A stretch of 64,000 nt of DNA, from NCBI GenBank assembly GCA_031422555.1, contig JANPLZ010000056.1, forward strand, positions 1-64,000. The letters are read 5' to 3'. The stretch is from JANNAT01 sp031422555 (GTDB taxonomy: Bacteria > Pseudomonadota > Alphaproteobacteria > Rhodobacterales > Rhodobacteraceae). Below the pieces are notes generated by a model that saw only the letters and a program-made list of their open reading frames with translations, was not told the origin of the DNA and did no database searches. The position numbers and the translations under genes are program-made. This document shows, piece after piece, positions 7,426-16,368 of the stretch (the stretch's first letter is position 1; each line of letters opens with the position of its first letter).

Positions 7426-8298
7426 ATGTCTACGCAAAGCACCCGCGCCGCCGCCCGTTTGATGGTGGCCCCTTCAGTGATCCTGTTGTTTATCTGGATG
7501 ATCGTGCCGCTGGCGATGACGATCTATTTCTCGTTCCGGCTTTACCGGCTGCTGTCGCCCGACCGCACCGGGTGGGTTGGGTTCAACAACTATGCATGGT
7601 TTTTGAATTCGCCCGATTTCTGGGTGGCGATTGTCAACACTTTGCTGCTGGTTGGCGGGGTTTTGATCATCACCGTGGTCTTGGGTATCTTGATTGCCAT
7701 CTTGATTGATCAACCGATCTGGGGTCAGGGGCCGCTGCGGATTCTGGTGATCTCGCCGTTCTTTGTGATGCCCCCCGTGGCCGCGTCGATTTGGGAAAAT
7801 CTGTTCATGCACCCTCAAAATGGCCTACTTGCCGCGGCCTCGCGGGGGTTGGGATATGAGCCGATCTTGTATCTGGAAAGTTATCCGATGGCGTCGGTGA
7901 TCTTTATCACCGCGTGGGAATGGTTACCTTTTGCCACGCTGATCTTGCTGACAGCCCTGCAATCCATGTCATCTGAACAGATGGAAGCGGCAGAAATGGA
8001 CGGCGCATCGGCCTTGTCGCGCTTTCGGTATCTGGTGTTGCCGCATCTTAGCCGCGCAATCACCGTGGTGATCCTGATCCAGACTATTTTCCTGCTTGGC
8101 ATCTTTGGTGAGATTTTTACCACCACCCAAGGCGGGCCGGGCAATGCGTCAACCACCTTGCCCTATATGATTTACAAACAAGCGCTGATTGCCAAAGACA
8201 TCGGCCGTGCCGCCGCCGGGGGAATCATCGCCGTGATCCTTGCCAATATCGTAGCCGTCTTTCTGATGCGCGCCATCGGCAAGCATCTGGACGCCTGA
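7426..8298 (+). CDS. smoF: Polyol ABC transporter permease (MalF type)
   Basis: A 290-residue inner-membrane permease with about six hydrophobic segments, the first at about residues 15-37. The EAA loop that docks onto the ATPase is visible at about 185-213 (EQMEAAEMDGAS, then FRYLVLPHL). I use the ATG at 7426, preceded by GAGGAAG (7411-7417); an upstream in-frame ATG at 7387 lacks a good ribosome-binding site. It sits between smoE and smoG in the usual order of sorbitol/mannitol transporters. Confidence 0.9.
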   Translation: MSTQSTRAAARLMVAPSVILLFIWMIVPLAMTIYFSFRLYRLLSPDRTGWVGFNNYAWFLNSPDFWVAIVNTLLLVGGVLIITVVLGILIAILIDQPIWGQGPLRILVISPFFVMPPVAASIWENLFMHPQNGLLAAASRGLGYEPILYLESYPMASVIFITAWEWLPFATLILLTALQSMSSEQMEAAEMDGASALSRFRYLVLPHLSRAITVVILIQTIFLLGIFGEIFTTTQGGPGNASTTLPYMIYKQALIAKDIGRAAAGGIIAVILANIVAVFLMRAIGKHLDA

Positions 8299-8312
8299 AG
8301 GGAACCCGCACC

Positions 8313-9143
8313 ATGGCACGCACCGTTACCACCAACCAAAAGATCACCTACACGTTCTTTGCCTGGGCGGTTGGGTTGATCATCTTTTTCCCGGTTCTGT
8401 GGACGATCCTGACCAGCCTGAAAACCGAAGCCAGCGCCGTGGCCTCGCCGCCCGAATTTCTGGGGGCGGACTGGACCTTGCAGAACTATGCCGATGTCTG
8501 GCAGCGCTCGGATTATCCGCGGTTCTTCTGGAATTCGGTGATCATCTCGATCGGATCCACCCTGCTGGGGCTGGCCATCGCTATTCCTGCGGCATGGTCG
8601 ATGGCCTTTGTGCCGGGCAAGCGCACCAAGGATCTGCTGATGTGGATGCTGTCAACCAAGATGATGCCAGCGGTGGGTGTGCTGATCCCGATGTATCTGC
8701 TGTTTCAAAAGACCGGGCTGTTTGACACCCGCATTGGTCTGATCCTGGCGCTGATGCTGATGAACCTGCCGATTATTGTTTGGATGCTGTATACCTATTT
8801 CAAGGAAATTCCCGGCGAAATCCTTGAGGCCGCGCGGATGGATGGCGCTTCGTTGAAAAACGAAATCCTGTATGTGCTGACGCCGATGGCAATACCGGGC
8901 ATCGCGTCAACCATGCTGTTGAACATCATTCTGGCATGGAACGAGGCGTTCTGGACCATCACCCTGACCACTGTCGATGCGGCCCCGCTGTCGGCCTTTA
9001 TCGCCAGCTTTTCGGCGCCGCAGGGGTTGTTTTATGCCAAGCTAAGTGCCGCCAGCACCATGGCCATCGCGCCCATCCTGATCGTCGGCTGGTTCAGTCA
9101 GAAACAACTTGTCCGCGGCCTGACCTTTGGCGCCGTGAAATGA
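8313..9143 (+). CDS. smoG: Polyol ABC transporter permease (MalG type)
   Basis: A 276-residue permease with about six transmembrane segments and an EAA loop at about 169-197 (EILEAARMDGASLKNEILYV). It should pair with SmoF to form the channel of the polyol importer. It starts 14 bases after smoF with GAAGGGAA upstream, and its stop is 21 bases before the chosen ATPase start, consistent with one transcript. Confidence 0.92.
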   Translation: MARTVTTNQKITYTFFAWAVGLIIFFPVLWTILTSLKTEASAVASPPEFLGADWTLQNYADVWQRSDYPRFFWNSVIISIGSTLLGLAIAIPAAWSMAFVPGKRTKDLLMWMLSTKMMPAVGVLIPMYLLFQKTGLFDTRIGLILALMLMNLPIIVWMLYTYFKEIPGEILEAARMDGASLKNEILYVLTPMAIPGIASTMLLNIILAWNEAFWTITLTTVDAAPLSAFIASFSAPQGLFYAKLSAASTMAIAPILIVGWFSQKQLVRGLTFGAVK

Positions 9144-9164
9144 AACTTGGGGAGTAGCGGCATC

Positions 9165-10166
9165 ATGGGCAAGATAACTTTGCGCAATGTGACCAAGAAA
9201 TTCGGCGAAGTGGCGGTCATTCCGTCGCTTGATCTGGACATCGAGGATGGCGAGTTCGTGGTGTTTGTCGGCCCGTCGGGCTGTGGCAAATCCACCTTGC
9301 TGCGCCTGATTGCCGGGCTGGAGGATACATCGGGCGGCATCATTTCCATCGACGGGGTGGATGCCACTGCGATGCCGCCTGCCAAACGGTCGCTTGCGAT
9401 GGTGTTTCAGTCTTATGCACTTTATCCGCACATGTCGGTGCGCAAGAACATCGCATTTCCGTTGAAAATGGCGGGCATGGATGCAGCGGCGATTGATAAA
9501 AAGGTCGAAGGGGCGGCCAAGGTTCTGAACCTGACCAGCTATCTGGAACGCCGCCCCGGTCAGTTGTCGGGCGGACAGCGTCAGCGGGTGGCCATTGGCC
9601 GTGCCATTGTGCGCGAACCCAAGGCGTTCTTGTTTGATGAGCCGCTGTCTAACCTTGACGCCGCCTTGCGCGGCAACATGCGCCTTGAGATTACCGAACT
9701 GCACCAGACCCTGAAAACCACGATGATCTATGTGACGCACGATCAGGTCGAAGCGATGACCATGGCCGACAAGATTGTCGTGCTTCAGGCCGGGCATATC
9801 GAACAGGTGGGCAGCCCGCTGGATCTGTATAATCACCCCGCCAATGTGTTTGTGGCAGGGTTCATCGGCAGCCCACGGATGAACCTTGTCACCGGTGCCG
9901 ATGCCGACGCCGAAAGCGCCACCACCATCGGCGTGCGGCCTGAACATCTGGATATCTCTACTACGGCCGGCAAATGGGCGGGCAAGGTATCGGTCGCCGA
10001 ACGGCTGGGGTCTGACACCTTTTTGCACGTAGCAGTTCCGGGGCATGGGTCTATGACGGCGCGCGGCGCAGGCGAAGTGGCGCTAAGTCATGGCGATACG
10101 GTGTATCTGACACCGCAATCTGGCAAGGTTCACCGCTTTGGCGCAGATGGAAAGAACCTGGCATGA
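9165..10166 (+). CDS. smoK: Polyol ABC transporter ATP-binding protein
   Basis: A 333-residue ATPase of the MalK/UgpC type that powers the SmoFG channel. Walker A GPSGCGKST is at 36-44, the signature LSGGQRQR at about 134-141, Walker B FLFDEP near 153-158 and the switch His in VTHDQ follows. The C-terminal regulatory TOBE part includes the GVRPEHL motif. I use the ATG at 9165 because GGGGAG lies about 9 bases upstream; an in-frame ATG at 9147 adds six non-conserved residues. The stop overlaps the start of smoS (ATGA). Confidence 0.93.
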   Translation: MGKITLRNVTKKFGEVAVIPSLDLDIEDGEFVVFVGPSGCGKSTLLRLIAGLEDTSGGIISIDGVDATAMPPAKRSLAMVFQSYALYPHMSVRKNIAFPLKMAGMDAAAIDKKVEGAAKVLNLTSYLERRPGQLSGGQRQRVAIGRAIVREPKAFLFDEPLSNLDAALRGNMRLEITELHQTLKTTMIYVTHDQVEAMTMADKIVVLQAGHIEQVGSPLDLYNHPANVFVAGFIGSPRMNLVTGADADAESATTIGVRPEHLDISTTAGKWAGKVSVAERLGSDTFLHVAVPGHGSMTARGAGEVALSHGDTVYLTPQSGKVHRFGADGKNLA

Positions 10167-10933
10167 GGCTTGCTGGCAAATGCGCGTTGATCACCGGGGC
10201 CGCGCGCGGCATCGGCTATGAATTTGCCCGCGCCTATATCGCCCAAGGCGCGCAAGTGGCGCTGGCCGATATCAACGAAGGCGCGCTGGCAAAGGCGGTG
10301 GCCACACTTGGCCCGCAGGCGCACGGCGTGCAGATGGATGTCACCCATCAGGCCAGCATTGATGCAGGCATAGCCTCGGCAGTGGCGGCGATGGGCAAGC
10401 TGGATATCCTGATCAACAACGCGGCGCTCTTTGATGCCGCCCCGATTGTGGAAATCACCCGCGCCAGTTTTGATCGGTTGTTTTCGGTTAACGTCGCAGG
10501 CTGTCTGTTCACCATGCAGGCTGCGGCAAAACAGATGATCTCCCAAGGTCATGGCGGCAAGATCATCAACATGGCGTCCCAGGCGGGGCGGCGTGGCGAA
10601 GGTCTTGTCGCAACTTATTGCGCCACCAAGGCCGCCGTCATCAGCCTGACCCAATCGGCGGGGCTGGATTTGATTGCGCATGGCATCAACGTCAATGCCA
10701 TCGCGCCCGGCGTGGTGGACGGCGAGCATTGGGACGGTGTGGATGCGTTCTTTGCAAAGTATGAAAACCTTGCCCCCGGCGAGAAAAAGCGCGCCGTCGG
10801 CGCCGCAGTGCCTTATGGCCGCATGGGCACCGCCGCCGATCTGACTGGCATGGCCATTTTCCTTGCCTCTGCCGAGGCTGATTACATCGTCGCCCAGACA
10901 TACAATGTCGATGGCGGCAACTGGATGAGTTGA
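10163..10933 (+). CDS. smoS: Sorbitol dehydrogenase (short-chain dehydrogenase)
   Basis: A 256-residue SDR enzyme that should oxidise D-sorbitol (and often galactitol or L-iditol) to the ketose with NAD+. The cofactor loop TGAARGIG (11-18), NNAA motif, catalytic S139 (MASQAG) and Y152-x3-K156 (YCATK) are all present. It overlaps smoK by four bases and is followed one base after its stop by mtlK, the order known for Rhodobacter and rhizobial smo operons. The C-terminus TYNVDGGNWMS is typical of sorbitol dehydrogenases of this group. Confidence 0.92.
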   Translation: MRLAGKCALITGAARGIGYEFARAYIAQGAQVALADINEGALAKAVATLGPQAHGVQMDVTHQASIDAGIASAVAAMGKLDILINNAALFDAAPIVEITRASFDRLFSVNVAGCLFTMQAAAKQMISQGHGGKIINMASQAGRRGEGLVATYCATKAAVISLTQSAGLDLIAHGINVNAIAPGVVDGEHWDGVDAFFAKYENLAPGEKKRAVGAAVPYGRMGTAADLTGMAIFLASAEADYIVAQTYNVDGGNWMS

Positions 10934-10934
10934 C

Positions 10935-12407
10935 ATGACCCTGAACGCCACCACCCCGGTTGATTTATCAGATGCGCTTGCCCTGCCTGCCTATGACCGC
11001 GCTGCGTTGCGTGCAGGCATCGTGCATATCGGGGTGGGCAATTTTCACCGCGCGCATCAGGCGGTGTATCTGGATGATCTGTTCGCGCTGGGCTTGGGGC
11101 ATGAATGGGCGATCCTTGGGGCAGGGGTGCGGGCGGGCGATGCGCGGATGCGCGATGCTTTGGCAGCACAAGACAATTTGTCCACGGTGATCGAATTGGA
11201 ACCGGGGCATCCATCAGCGCGGCGCATCGGGGCGATGATCGGGTTTGTGCCGGTGCAGGCCGACAACGCCGCCCTGATCGCCGCCATGGCTGATCCCGCC
11301 ATTCGTATTGTGTCGCTGACGGTGACCGAAGGCGGCTATTACATCAACGCAGCCACCGCGGCCTTTGATGCAGACCATCCCGATATCGTCGCCGACGGTG
11401 CCAACCCCACCCGGCCGGGCACGGCATTCGGGGCGATGATTGCGGCGCTGAAACTGCGGCATGCGGCGGGCATCGCCGCCTTTACCGTGATGTCTTGCGA
11501 CAACCTGCCCGGCAATGGCCATGTCACCCGCGCCGCAGTGTTGGGGTTGGCACGGCTGTCGGACCCGGGTTTCGCCGATTGGATTGCCGCCAACGTGGCC
11601 TTTCCCAATGGCATGGTTGACCGTATCACCCCCGCCACCGGCTCGCGAGAACGCGCCCTTGCCGCGCAGTTTGGCCTGTCCGATCCGGTGCCGGTGACCT
11701 GCGAGCCGTTCCGCCAATGGGTGCTGGAGGATCATTTTCCCGCAGGCCGTCCGGCGCTGGAAAAGGTCGGCGTGACCTTTACCGATGACGTTCATGGCTA
11801 TGAGGCAATGAAAATCCGTATGCTGAACGGCGGCCATGCGATCATCGCTTATCCGTCTGCGCTGATGGATCTGACGTTGGTGCATCAGGCGATGGCCGAT
11901 CCGTTGATCAAGGCATTTCTTGAAACGGTAGAGCAGAGCGAGATTATCCCCCATGTGGCTCCAGTGCCCGGTGCCAGCCCGCAAGACTATCTTGATCTGA
12001 TCGTCGCGCGCTTTTCCAACCCCGAAATCGGGGATACCACGGCGCGGCTGTGTCTGGATGGATCTAACCGGCAACCAAAATTCATCATTCCATCCCTTCG
12101 CGACGCTTTGGCCAGCGGGGCTTCGGGCGACGGGTTGTTGCTGTTGTCGGCGTTCTGGTGCCGCTATTGCGCGGGGACGACTGACAGTGGCGTTGAAATT
12201 GCCGCCAATGATCCCGATTGGAACGCTTTGCAGGCCTGCGCCAAAGCCGCGCGGAGCGATCCGCGGAAATGGCTGGGCATGACGCATATTTACGGCGATC
12301 TGGGCCAGAACGGCGCCGTGGTCGCCCGCTTTGCCGCCCATCTGGAGGCGATCTGGGCCGATGGCACCAAAGCCGTGTTGCAACGGTTTTTGGGCCTGCC
12401 CGGCTAA
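10935..12407 (+). CDS. mtlK: Mannitol 2-dehydrogenase (polyol-specific long-chain dehydrogenase)
   Basis: A 490-residue NAD-dependent mannitol dehydrogenase converting D-mannitol to D-fructose. The catalytic signature K-x4-N-x2-H is visible as K293, N298 and H301 (KIRMLNGGHAII), and the N-terminal VHIGVGNFHRAHQA is the family cofactor-binding motif. It is the last gene of the tight polyol operon. Fructokinase and xylulokinase genes that follow in some relatives are not found here, so fructose phosphorylation must be encoded elsewhere. Confidence 0.93.
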   Translation: MTLNATTPVDLSDALALPAYDRAALRAGIVHIGVGNFHRAHQAVYLDDLFALGLGHEWAILGAGVRAGDARMRDALAAQDNLSTVIELEPGHPSARRIGAMIGFVPVQADNAALIAAMADPAIRIVSLTVTEGGYYINAATAAFDADHPDIVADGANPTRPGTAFGAMIAALKLRHAAGIAAFTVMSCDNLPGNGHVTRAAVLGLARLSDPGFADWIAANVAFPNGMVDRITPATGSRERALAAQFGLSDPVPVTCEPFRQWVLEDHFPAGRPALEKVGVTFTDDVHGYEAMKIRMLNGGHAIIAYPSALMDLTLVHQAMADPLIKAFLETVEQSEIIPHVAPVPGASPQDYLDLIVARFSNPEIGDTTARLCLDGSNRQPKFIIPSLRDALASGASGDGLLLLSAFWCRYCAGTTDSGVEIAANDPDWNALQACAKAARSDPRKWLGMTHIYGDLGQNGAVVARFAAHLEAIWADGTKAVLQRFLGLPG

Positions 12408-12424
12408 GGCGCGCCTGCCGCGCC
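12408..12424 (+). terminator. Stem-loop at the 3' end of mtlK
   Basis: GGCGCG (12408-12413), loop CCTGC and CGCGCC (12419-12424) form a short GC-rich hairpin directly after the mtlK stop. No T-run follows, so termination would be imperfect or factor dependent. It marks the likely end of the polyol operon. Confidence 0.4.
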
Positions 12425-12615
12425 GTGTGGTTCAGCCAACGATCTGCCGTTTGCCGCCCCGGGGCATCCGGCGGCGGTTTTGGTGAAAAATTCAGCGCCA
12501 CGCCGCCCCCATCCCTTGCGCCGCGGTCAATCCGGTGGCACTGACAGGCCCAGCAATATCCCCGACATTCAGGGCAGACGACGGGCAGCCGTCGCGGCCT
12601 GCAGAAAGGACCAAC

Positions 12616-13620
12616 ATGACAGTCAGATTTGGGCTTTTGGGCGCTGGGCGCATTGGCCGTGTGCATGCCAAGGCAATTTCGGGCGATGCCAATGCCCGGC
12701 TTGTGGCCGTGGCCGACGCCTTTCCGGATGCGGCGCTGGCGATTGGCGCGCAATACGGTTGCGATATCCGCAGCATTGACGCGATCCTGACCGCCACCGA
12801 TATTGACGCGGTGGTGATCTGCACCCCCACCGACACCCACGCCGACCTGATCGAGGCTTTTGCGCGGGCGGGCAAGGCGATTTTCTGTGAAAAGCCGATT
12901 GATCTGTCGCTGGCACGGGTCAAATCCTGCCTGCAGGTGGTGCGTGACACCGGGGCGGTGTTGATGGTGGGCTTTAACCGCCGCTTTGATCCGCATTTCG
13001 TCGCGGTGCGCGCAGCCATTGATGCGGGCGCGATTGGCGCTGTGGAAATGGTCACCATCACCTCGCGCGATCCGGGTGCGCCGCCGGTGGATTATATCGC
13101 ACGCTCGGGCGGAATTTTCCGCGATATGACGGTGCATGATTTTGATATGGCGCGGTTTTTGCTGGGCGAAGAGATTGCCGAGGTTTCTGCCATGGCGGCG
13201 GTGCTGACCGATCCCGCAATCGGGCGGGCAGGGGATTTTGACAGCGTTCAGGTGATGCTGAAAACCGCGACGGGCAAGCAGGCGATGATTTCAAACTCGC
13301 GTCGGGCGGCTTACGGCTATGATCAGCGCATCGAAGTGCATGGGTCTTTGGGGGCGGTCACGGCGGAAAACCAACGCCCGGTGATGATCGAAGTGGCCAC
13401 CGCCGCCGGATACACCCGCCCGCCGCTGCATGATTTCTTCATGACCCGCTATACCGAAGCCTATGCTGCCGAAATCGCCGCCTTTATCGCGGCTTTGGGC
13501 GGGGCAGGGGCGGCGTCGCCGTCGGGTATTGATGGTATGGCGGCGCTGGCGTTGGCCGAAGCTGCGTTGAAATCGGTGGCCGAGGGCCGCATGGTAACCG
13601 TGGCCGAGGTGATGGCATAA
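12616..13620 (+). CDS. iolG: Inositol 2-dehydrogenase-like Gfo/Idh/MocA oxidoreductase
   Basis: A 334-residue NAD(P)-dependent sugar/polyol dehydrogenase. The dinucleotide loop is GAGRIG (9-14), the EKP motif with its catalytic Lys is FCEKPI (E92-K93-P94) and MTVHDFDMARFLLG carries the conserved D/H of inositol dehydrogenases. It should oxidise myo-inositol or a similar cyclitol to the 2-keto form. I chose the ATG at 12616, with AAAGGA upstream. It lies 208 bases after mtlK on the same strand and may be transcribed with it or independently. No other iol genes are in the window. Confidence 0.8.
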   Translation: MTVRFGLLGAGRIGRVHAKAISGDANARLVAVADAFPDAALAIGAQYGCDIRSIDAILTATDIDAVVICTPTDTHADLIEAFARAGKAIFCEKPIDLSLARVKSCLQVVRDTGAVLMVGFNRRFDPHFVAVRAAIDAGAIGAVEMVTITSRDPGAPPVDYIARSGGIFRDMTVHDFDMARFLLGEEIAEVSAMAAVLTDPAIGRAGDFDSVQVMLKTATGKQAMISNSRRAAYGYDQRIEVHGSLGAVTAENQRPVMIEVATAAGYTRPPLHDFFMTRYTEAYAAEIAAFIAALGGAGAASPSGIDGMAALALAEAALKSVAEGRMVTVAEVMA

Positions 13621-13689
13621 CCTGCGGGCACCGGCGCGCCTGCCGATGGCGGCGTTGATTATGCCCGCGCTGCCCGTTAGCATTTGGCG

Positions 13690-14148
13690 ATGATCACGCA
13701 GAAAATGAAATACGCGCTGAAGGCGCTGTTGGTCCTCGCGGATGAGGCGGCAATGCCGCGGCCCCAGCCGTTGACCATCGAAGCCATCGCCAAACGCTCG
13801 GATGCGCCAAAACGGTTTCTGGAGCACATTCTGCTGGATTTGCGCAACGCTGGCATCATCGCGTCAACGCGTGGGCGGATGGGGGGGTATGCTTTGGTGC
13901 AGGCCCCGTCCGAAGTGTCTATTTCGGAATTGCTGCGGCTGATTGATGGGCCAATCGCACCGCTGCCCTGTTTGTCGCGCTCGGCCTATCAGCGCTGTGA
14001 CGATTGCACCGATGAGAAAACCTGCCGCATCCGCAGGGTGTTTGCCGATGTTTTCTGGACTTATCTGGTGATCATCGACTCGCTGACGCTGGCGGATATG
14101 TTGCAATCAGGTGCCGCGGCCGATCAGGTGTTGGGCAAGGCGGGCTAG
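13690..14148 (+). CDS. Rrf2-family transcriptional regulator with cluster-type cysteines
   Basis: A 152-residue Rrf2-type winged-helix regulator (MKYALKALLVLAD, then LTIEAIAKRSDAPKRFLEHILLDLRNAGII, then RGRMGGYAL). Cysteines C94, C103, C106 and C112 sit in the segment where IscR/NsrR-type members bind Fe-S clusters, so redox or iron sensing is possible. A TTG at 13684 is an alternative start. Its target is unclear: it lies 69 bases after iolG and faces the flavoprotein gene. A repeat-containing convergent region follows. Confidence 0.82.
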   Translation: MITQKMKYALKALLVLADEAAMPRPQPLTIEAIAKRSDAPKRFLEHILLDLRNAGIIASTRGRMGGYALVQAPSEVSISELLRLIDGPIAPLPCLSRSAYQRCDDCTDEKTCRIRRVFADVFWTYLVIIDSLTLADMLQSGAAADQVLGKAG

Positions 14149-14166
14149 GCTGGCAGATCCCGGCAA

Positions 14167-14244
14167 TTTGACTAAAATTTGCTTCATCTGTTCAAAAATA
14201 TCCCACGGGGTAGCGGCAATTGCCGCAAGGGGTGTGAAACCCCT
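14167..14244. repeat. Dispersed intergenic repeat, family A, copy 1
   Basis: The core CTTCATCTGTTCAAAAATAT is followed by CCCACGGGG, then the perfect palindrome GCGGCAATTGCCGC (14213-14226) and the hairpin AGGGG-TGTGAAA-CCCCT (14228-14244). The same order of core plus two hairpins occurs at 26478-26571. It lies between two convergent genes and is suited to end transcription from both sides. Confidence 0.75.
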
Positions 14245-14279
14245 GCTGTCTTGCAACGCAACCCCCGCCGCAAGCCCGG

Positions 14280-16367
14280 TTATGGCAACAGCGACGGCAG
14301 CGTCATCAGCCCGGCAATCTCGCGCCGGAACGGCAACGCATCGCCTGCATCGGCGGCGTCAAGGTCTTCGGCGAACCGCCTGCCAGCATAGGTGGCCCAG
14401 GCAATCGGGCCGGGGGCTGCGGCATCGCCGATCAGGGCCACCGATTGCAGGCCCGCAGCGTTCCAATCGTTGCGCCGCGCCATAACGGCATGATAAAGCG
14501 TGTCATCAGGCATCCGCGATGTGACCATCACCACCGCATCACAGGCCAGTTGCGATGTCTGCCCGGTCCATTTGCAGCCCAAGGTCACATGGTCTGCGCC
14601 CACGGCTTCGGAGGCTTTTGACAGATGCAGGCGCACCCCCAACCCCAGCAGCCTGCGCATGATGCTGGCCTGTTCCAGCGTGTTGACCGTCCATTCCGCC
14701 ACTTTCACCGCCGGGGTGACAAACTCAACCATGCAGCCGCGCGCCACCAAAGCCTCGGCGATAACCGAGCCCATGTAGTAATGATCATCATCATAGATCA
14801 CCACGCGGCCCTGCGTTGGCCCGCCGCCTGCCATCACGTCGTCAGGCGTGAACAGCGGCATCGCGGGATCGCTGGGGATCGGGGCCAGATGCAGCCGCGC
14901 CACCGCATCACGCCGCCAGTGCGATCCGGTGGCAATCGCCACGGCTTGCGCGCCCATCGCCAGAACATCCTCGGCCGTCATCCGGCTGTCGCGGTAGATC
15001 TGCGCATTGGCCATCGGTGCCAGTTGACCCACCCGGTAATCGGCCACCCGGCCCCAGGCCTGCAGGCCCGGCAAGCGGCGTTCGCGCGCAACGCGCCCCC
15101 CCAACGTGCCGCCAGCCTCGGCCAGTGTCACGCTATAGCCGCGCTTGGCTGCCGCCAATGCCGCCTCAAGGCCCGCCGGCCCCGCGCCCACCACCAGCAC
15201 CGTCTCTGTGCGGCCTTTGGCGCGCGCCCGTTCGGGGTGCCAGCCTTTGCGCCATTCCTCCATAAAGGCGGTGTTCTGGGTGCAGCGCGAAATCGCCCCG
15301 GTCATATCGCCCGACACGCAGATGTTGCAGCCGATGCATTCGCGGATGTCGCCCTCGCGGCCTTCGGCGATCTTGTTGGGCAAATAGGGATCGGCAATCG
15401 ACGGGCGGGCCGCCCCGATGAAATCCAAGAGCCCCGAGGTGATCTGGCGCACCATCTCGTCCGGCCCGGTAAACCGCCCCACACCGACCACGGGTTTTGT
15501 GGTTAGCGTCTTGATGCCGCGCACCAGATCCTGCTGGGCCGCCTCGGGCACAAAGCGTGAGGTGCCCGAACATTGCTCCCACGTGCCATGCGCCAAATCC
15601 CAGATATCGGGCAGATCGGCGTGCATTTCGATGAAGTCGCGCACCTCGGCATTGGAAAATCCCTGCGCCCCCGCCTCGTGCAGCGACAGGCGCAGCGATA
15701 TCGCCATCTCACCTTTGGTTTCATCCCGCGCATCCGCCACCACTTCGCGCAAAAACCGGGCGCGGTTTTCCAACGGGCCACCGTATTCATCGCTGCGGTG
15801 ATTGGTGGCGCGGCTCAGGAAATGTTGCAAAATCCCGAAGCCATGCGCGCCGTATAGGCAGATGATATCAAACCCCGCGGCCTGCGCGCGCCGAAAAGCA
15901 CTTCGAAACCAGCGGCGCAGATTGGCGATGTCGGCGCGGTCCATGGTGCGCGCCTGCACCGGATCGGATGTAAAGGTCAGGATCGGGCCACCAGACACCG
16001 CAAGCGGCACTTCGCGCGAGTAAAGATTGGGGCCATTGATGCCGGAATAGGCCAGTTGAATCCCCGCCAGCGCGCCATAACTTTTCATCGCTTCTGCCAT
16101 ACGGGCAAGGGCGGGGATATCGCGGTCATCCCACAGATGTTGTTCGATGAAGGGGGTGATTTCGCTGCTGGGATGAATCTCGGTTTGCTCGGTAAAGATC
16201 ACCCCCCAACCGCCCTCGGCTTTGGTGCGGCGCATCTCGGCCACAGCGCTGGGGTCGCGGTAGCCGCCGCCGTTGCAATGCGGCACCTGGTAAAACCGGT
16301 TCTTGGCGGTTTTTGGCCCGATCTTCACCGGGTCGAACAAGATGTCATAGCGGGGGTCGCGCGCCAC
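14280..16367 (-). CDS. TMADH/DgcA-like FMN-FeS-FAD oxidoreductase
   Basis: A 695-residue enzyme with an N-terminal old-yellow-enzyme-type TIM barrel, a 4Fe-4S motif C344-x2-C347-x2-C350-x11-C362 and a C-terminal FAD/NAD(P) domain beginning with GAGPAG (about 394-399). This is the layout of trimethylamine dehydrogenase, dimethylglycine demethylase DgcA and 2,4-dienoyl-CoA reductase. The locus context favours an N-methylamine substrate. I choose the GTG at 16367, one base after the stop of the amidase gene; an upstream ATG at 16418 would overlap that gene by 50 bases. Last gene of the transporter operon. Substrate is inferred, not shown. Confidence 0.75.
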   Translation of the reverse strand: MARDPRYDILFDPVKIGPKTAKNRFYQVPHCNGGGYRDPSAVAEMRRTKAEGGWGVIFTEQTEIHPSSEITPFIEQHLWDDRDIPALARMAEAMKSYGALAGIQLAYSGINGPNLYSREVPLAVSGGPILTFTSDPVQARTMDRADIANLRRWFRSAFRRAQAAGFDIICLYGAHGFGILQHFLSRATNHRSDEYGGPLENRARFLREVVADARDETKGEMAISLRLSLHEAGAQGFSNAEVRDFIEMHADLPDIWDLAHGTWEQCSGTSRFVPEAAQQDLVRGIKTLTTKPVVGVGRFTGPDEMVRQITSGLLDFIGAARPSIADPYLPNKIAEGREGDIRECIGCNICVSGDMTGAISRCTQNTAFMEEWRKGWHPERARAKGRTETVLVVGAGPAGLEAALAAAKRGYSVTLAEAGGTLGGRVARERRLPGLQAWGRVADYRVGQLAPMANAQIYRDSRMTAEDVLAMGAQAVAIATGSHWRRDAVARLHLAPIPSDPAMPLFTPDDVMAGGGPTQGRVVIYDDDHYYMGSVIAEALVARGCMVEFVTPAVKVAEWTVNTLEQASIMRRLLGLGVRLHLSKASEAVGADHVTLGCKWTGQTSQLACDAVVMVTSRMPDDTLYHAVMARRNDWNAAGLQSVALIGDAAAPGPIAWATYAGRRFAEDLDAADAGDALPFRREIAGLMTLPSLLP

Positions 16368-16368
16368 G

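Noticed and set aside
9042..10046. A 334-codon minus-strand frame opposite smoK
   Set aside because: Shadow of the ABC ATPase gene; no domain pattern.
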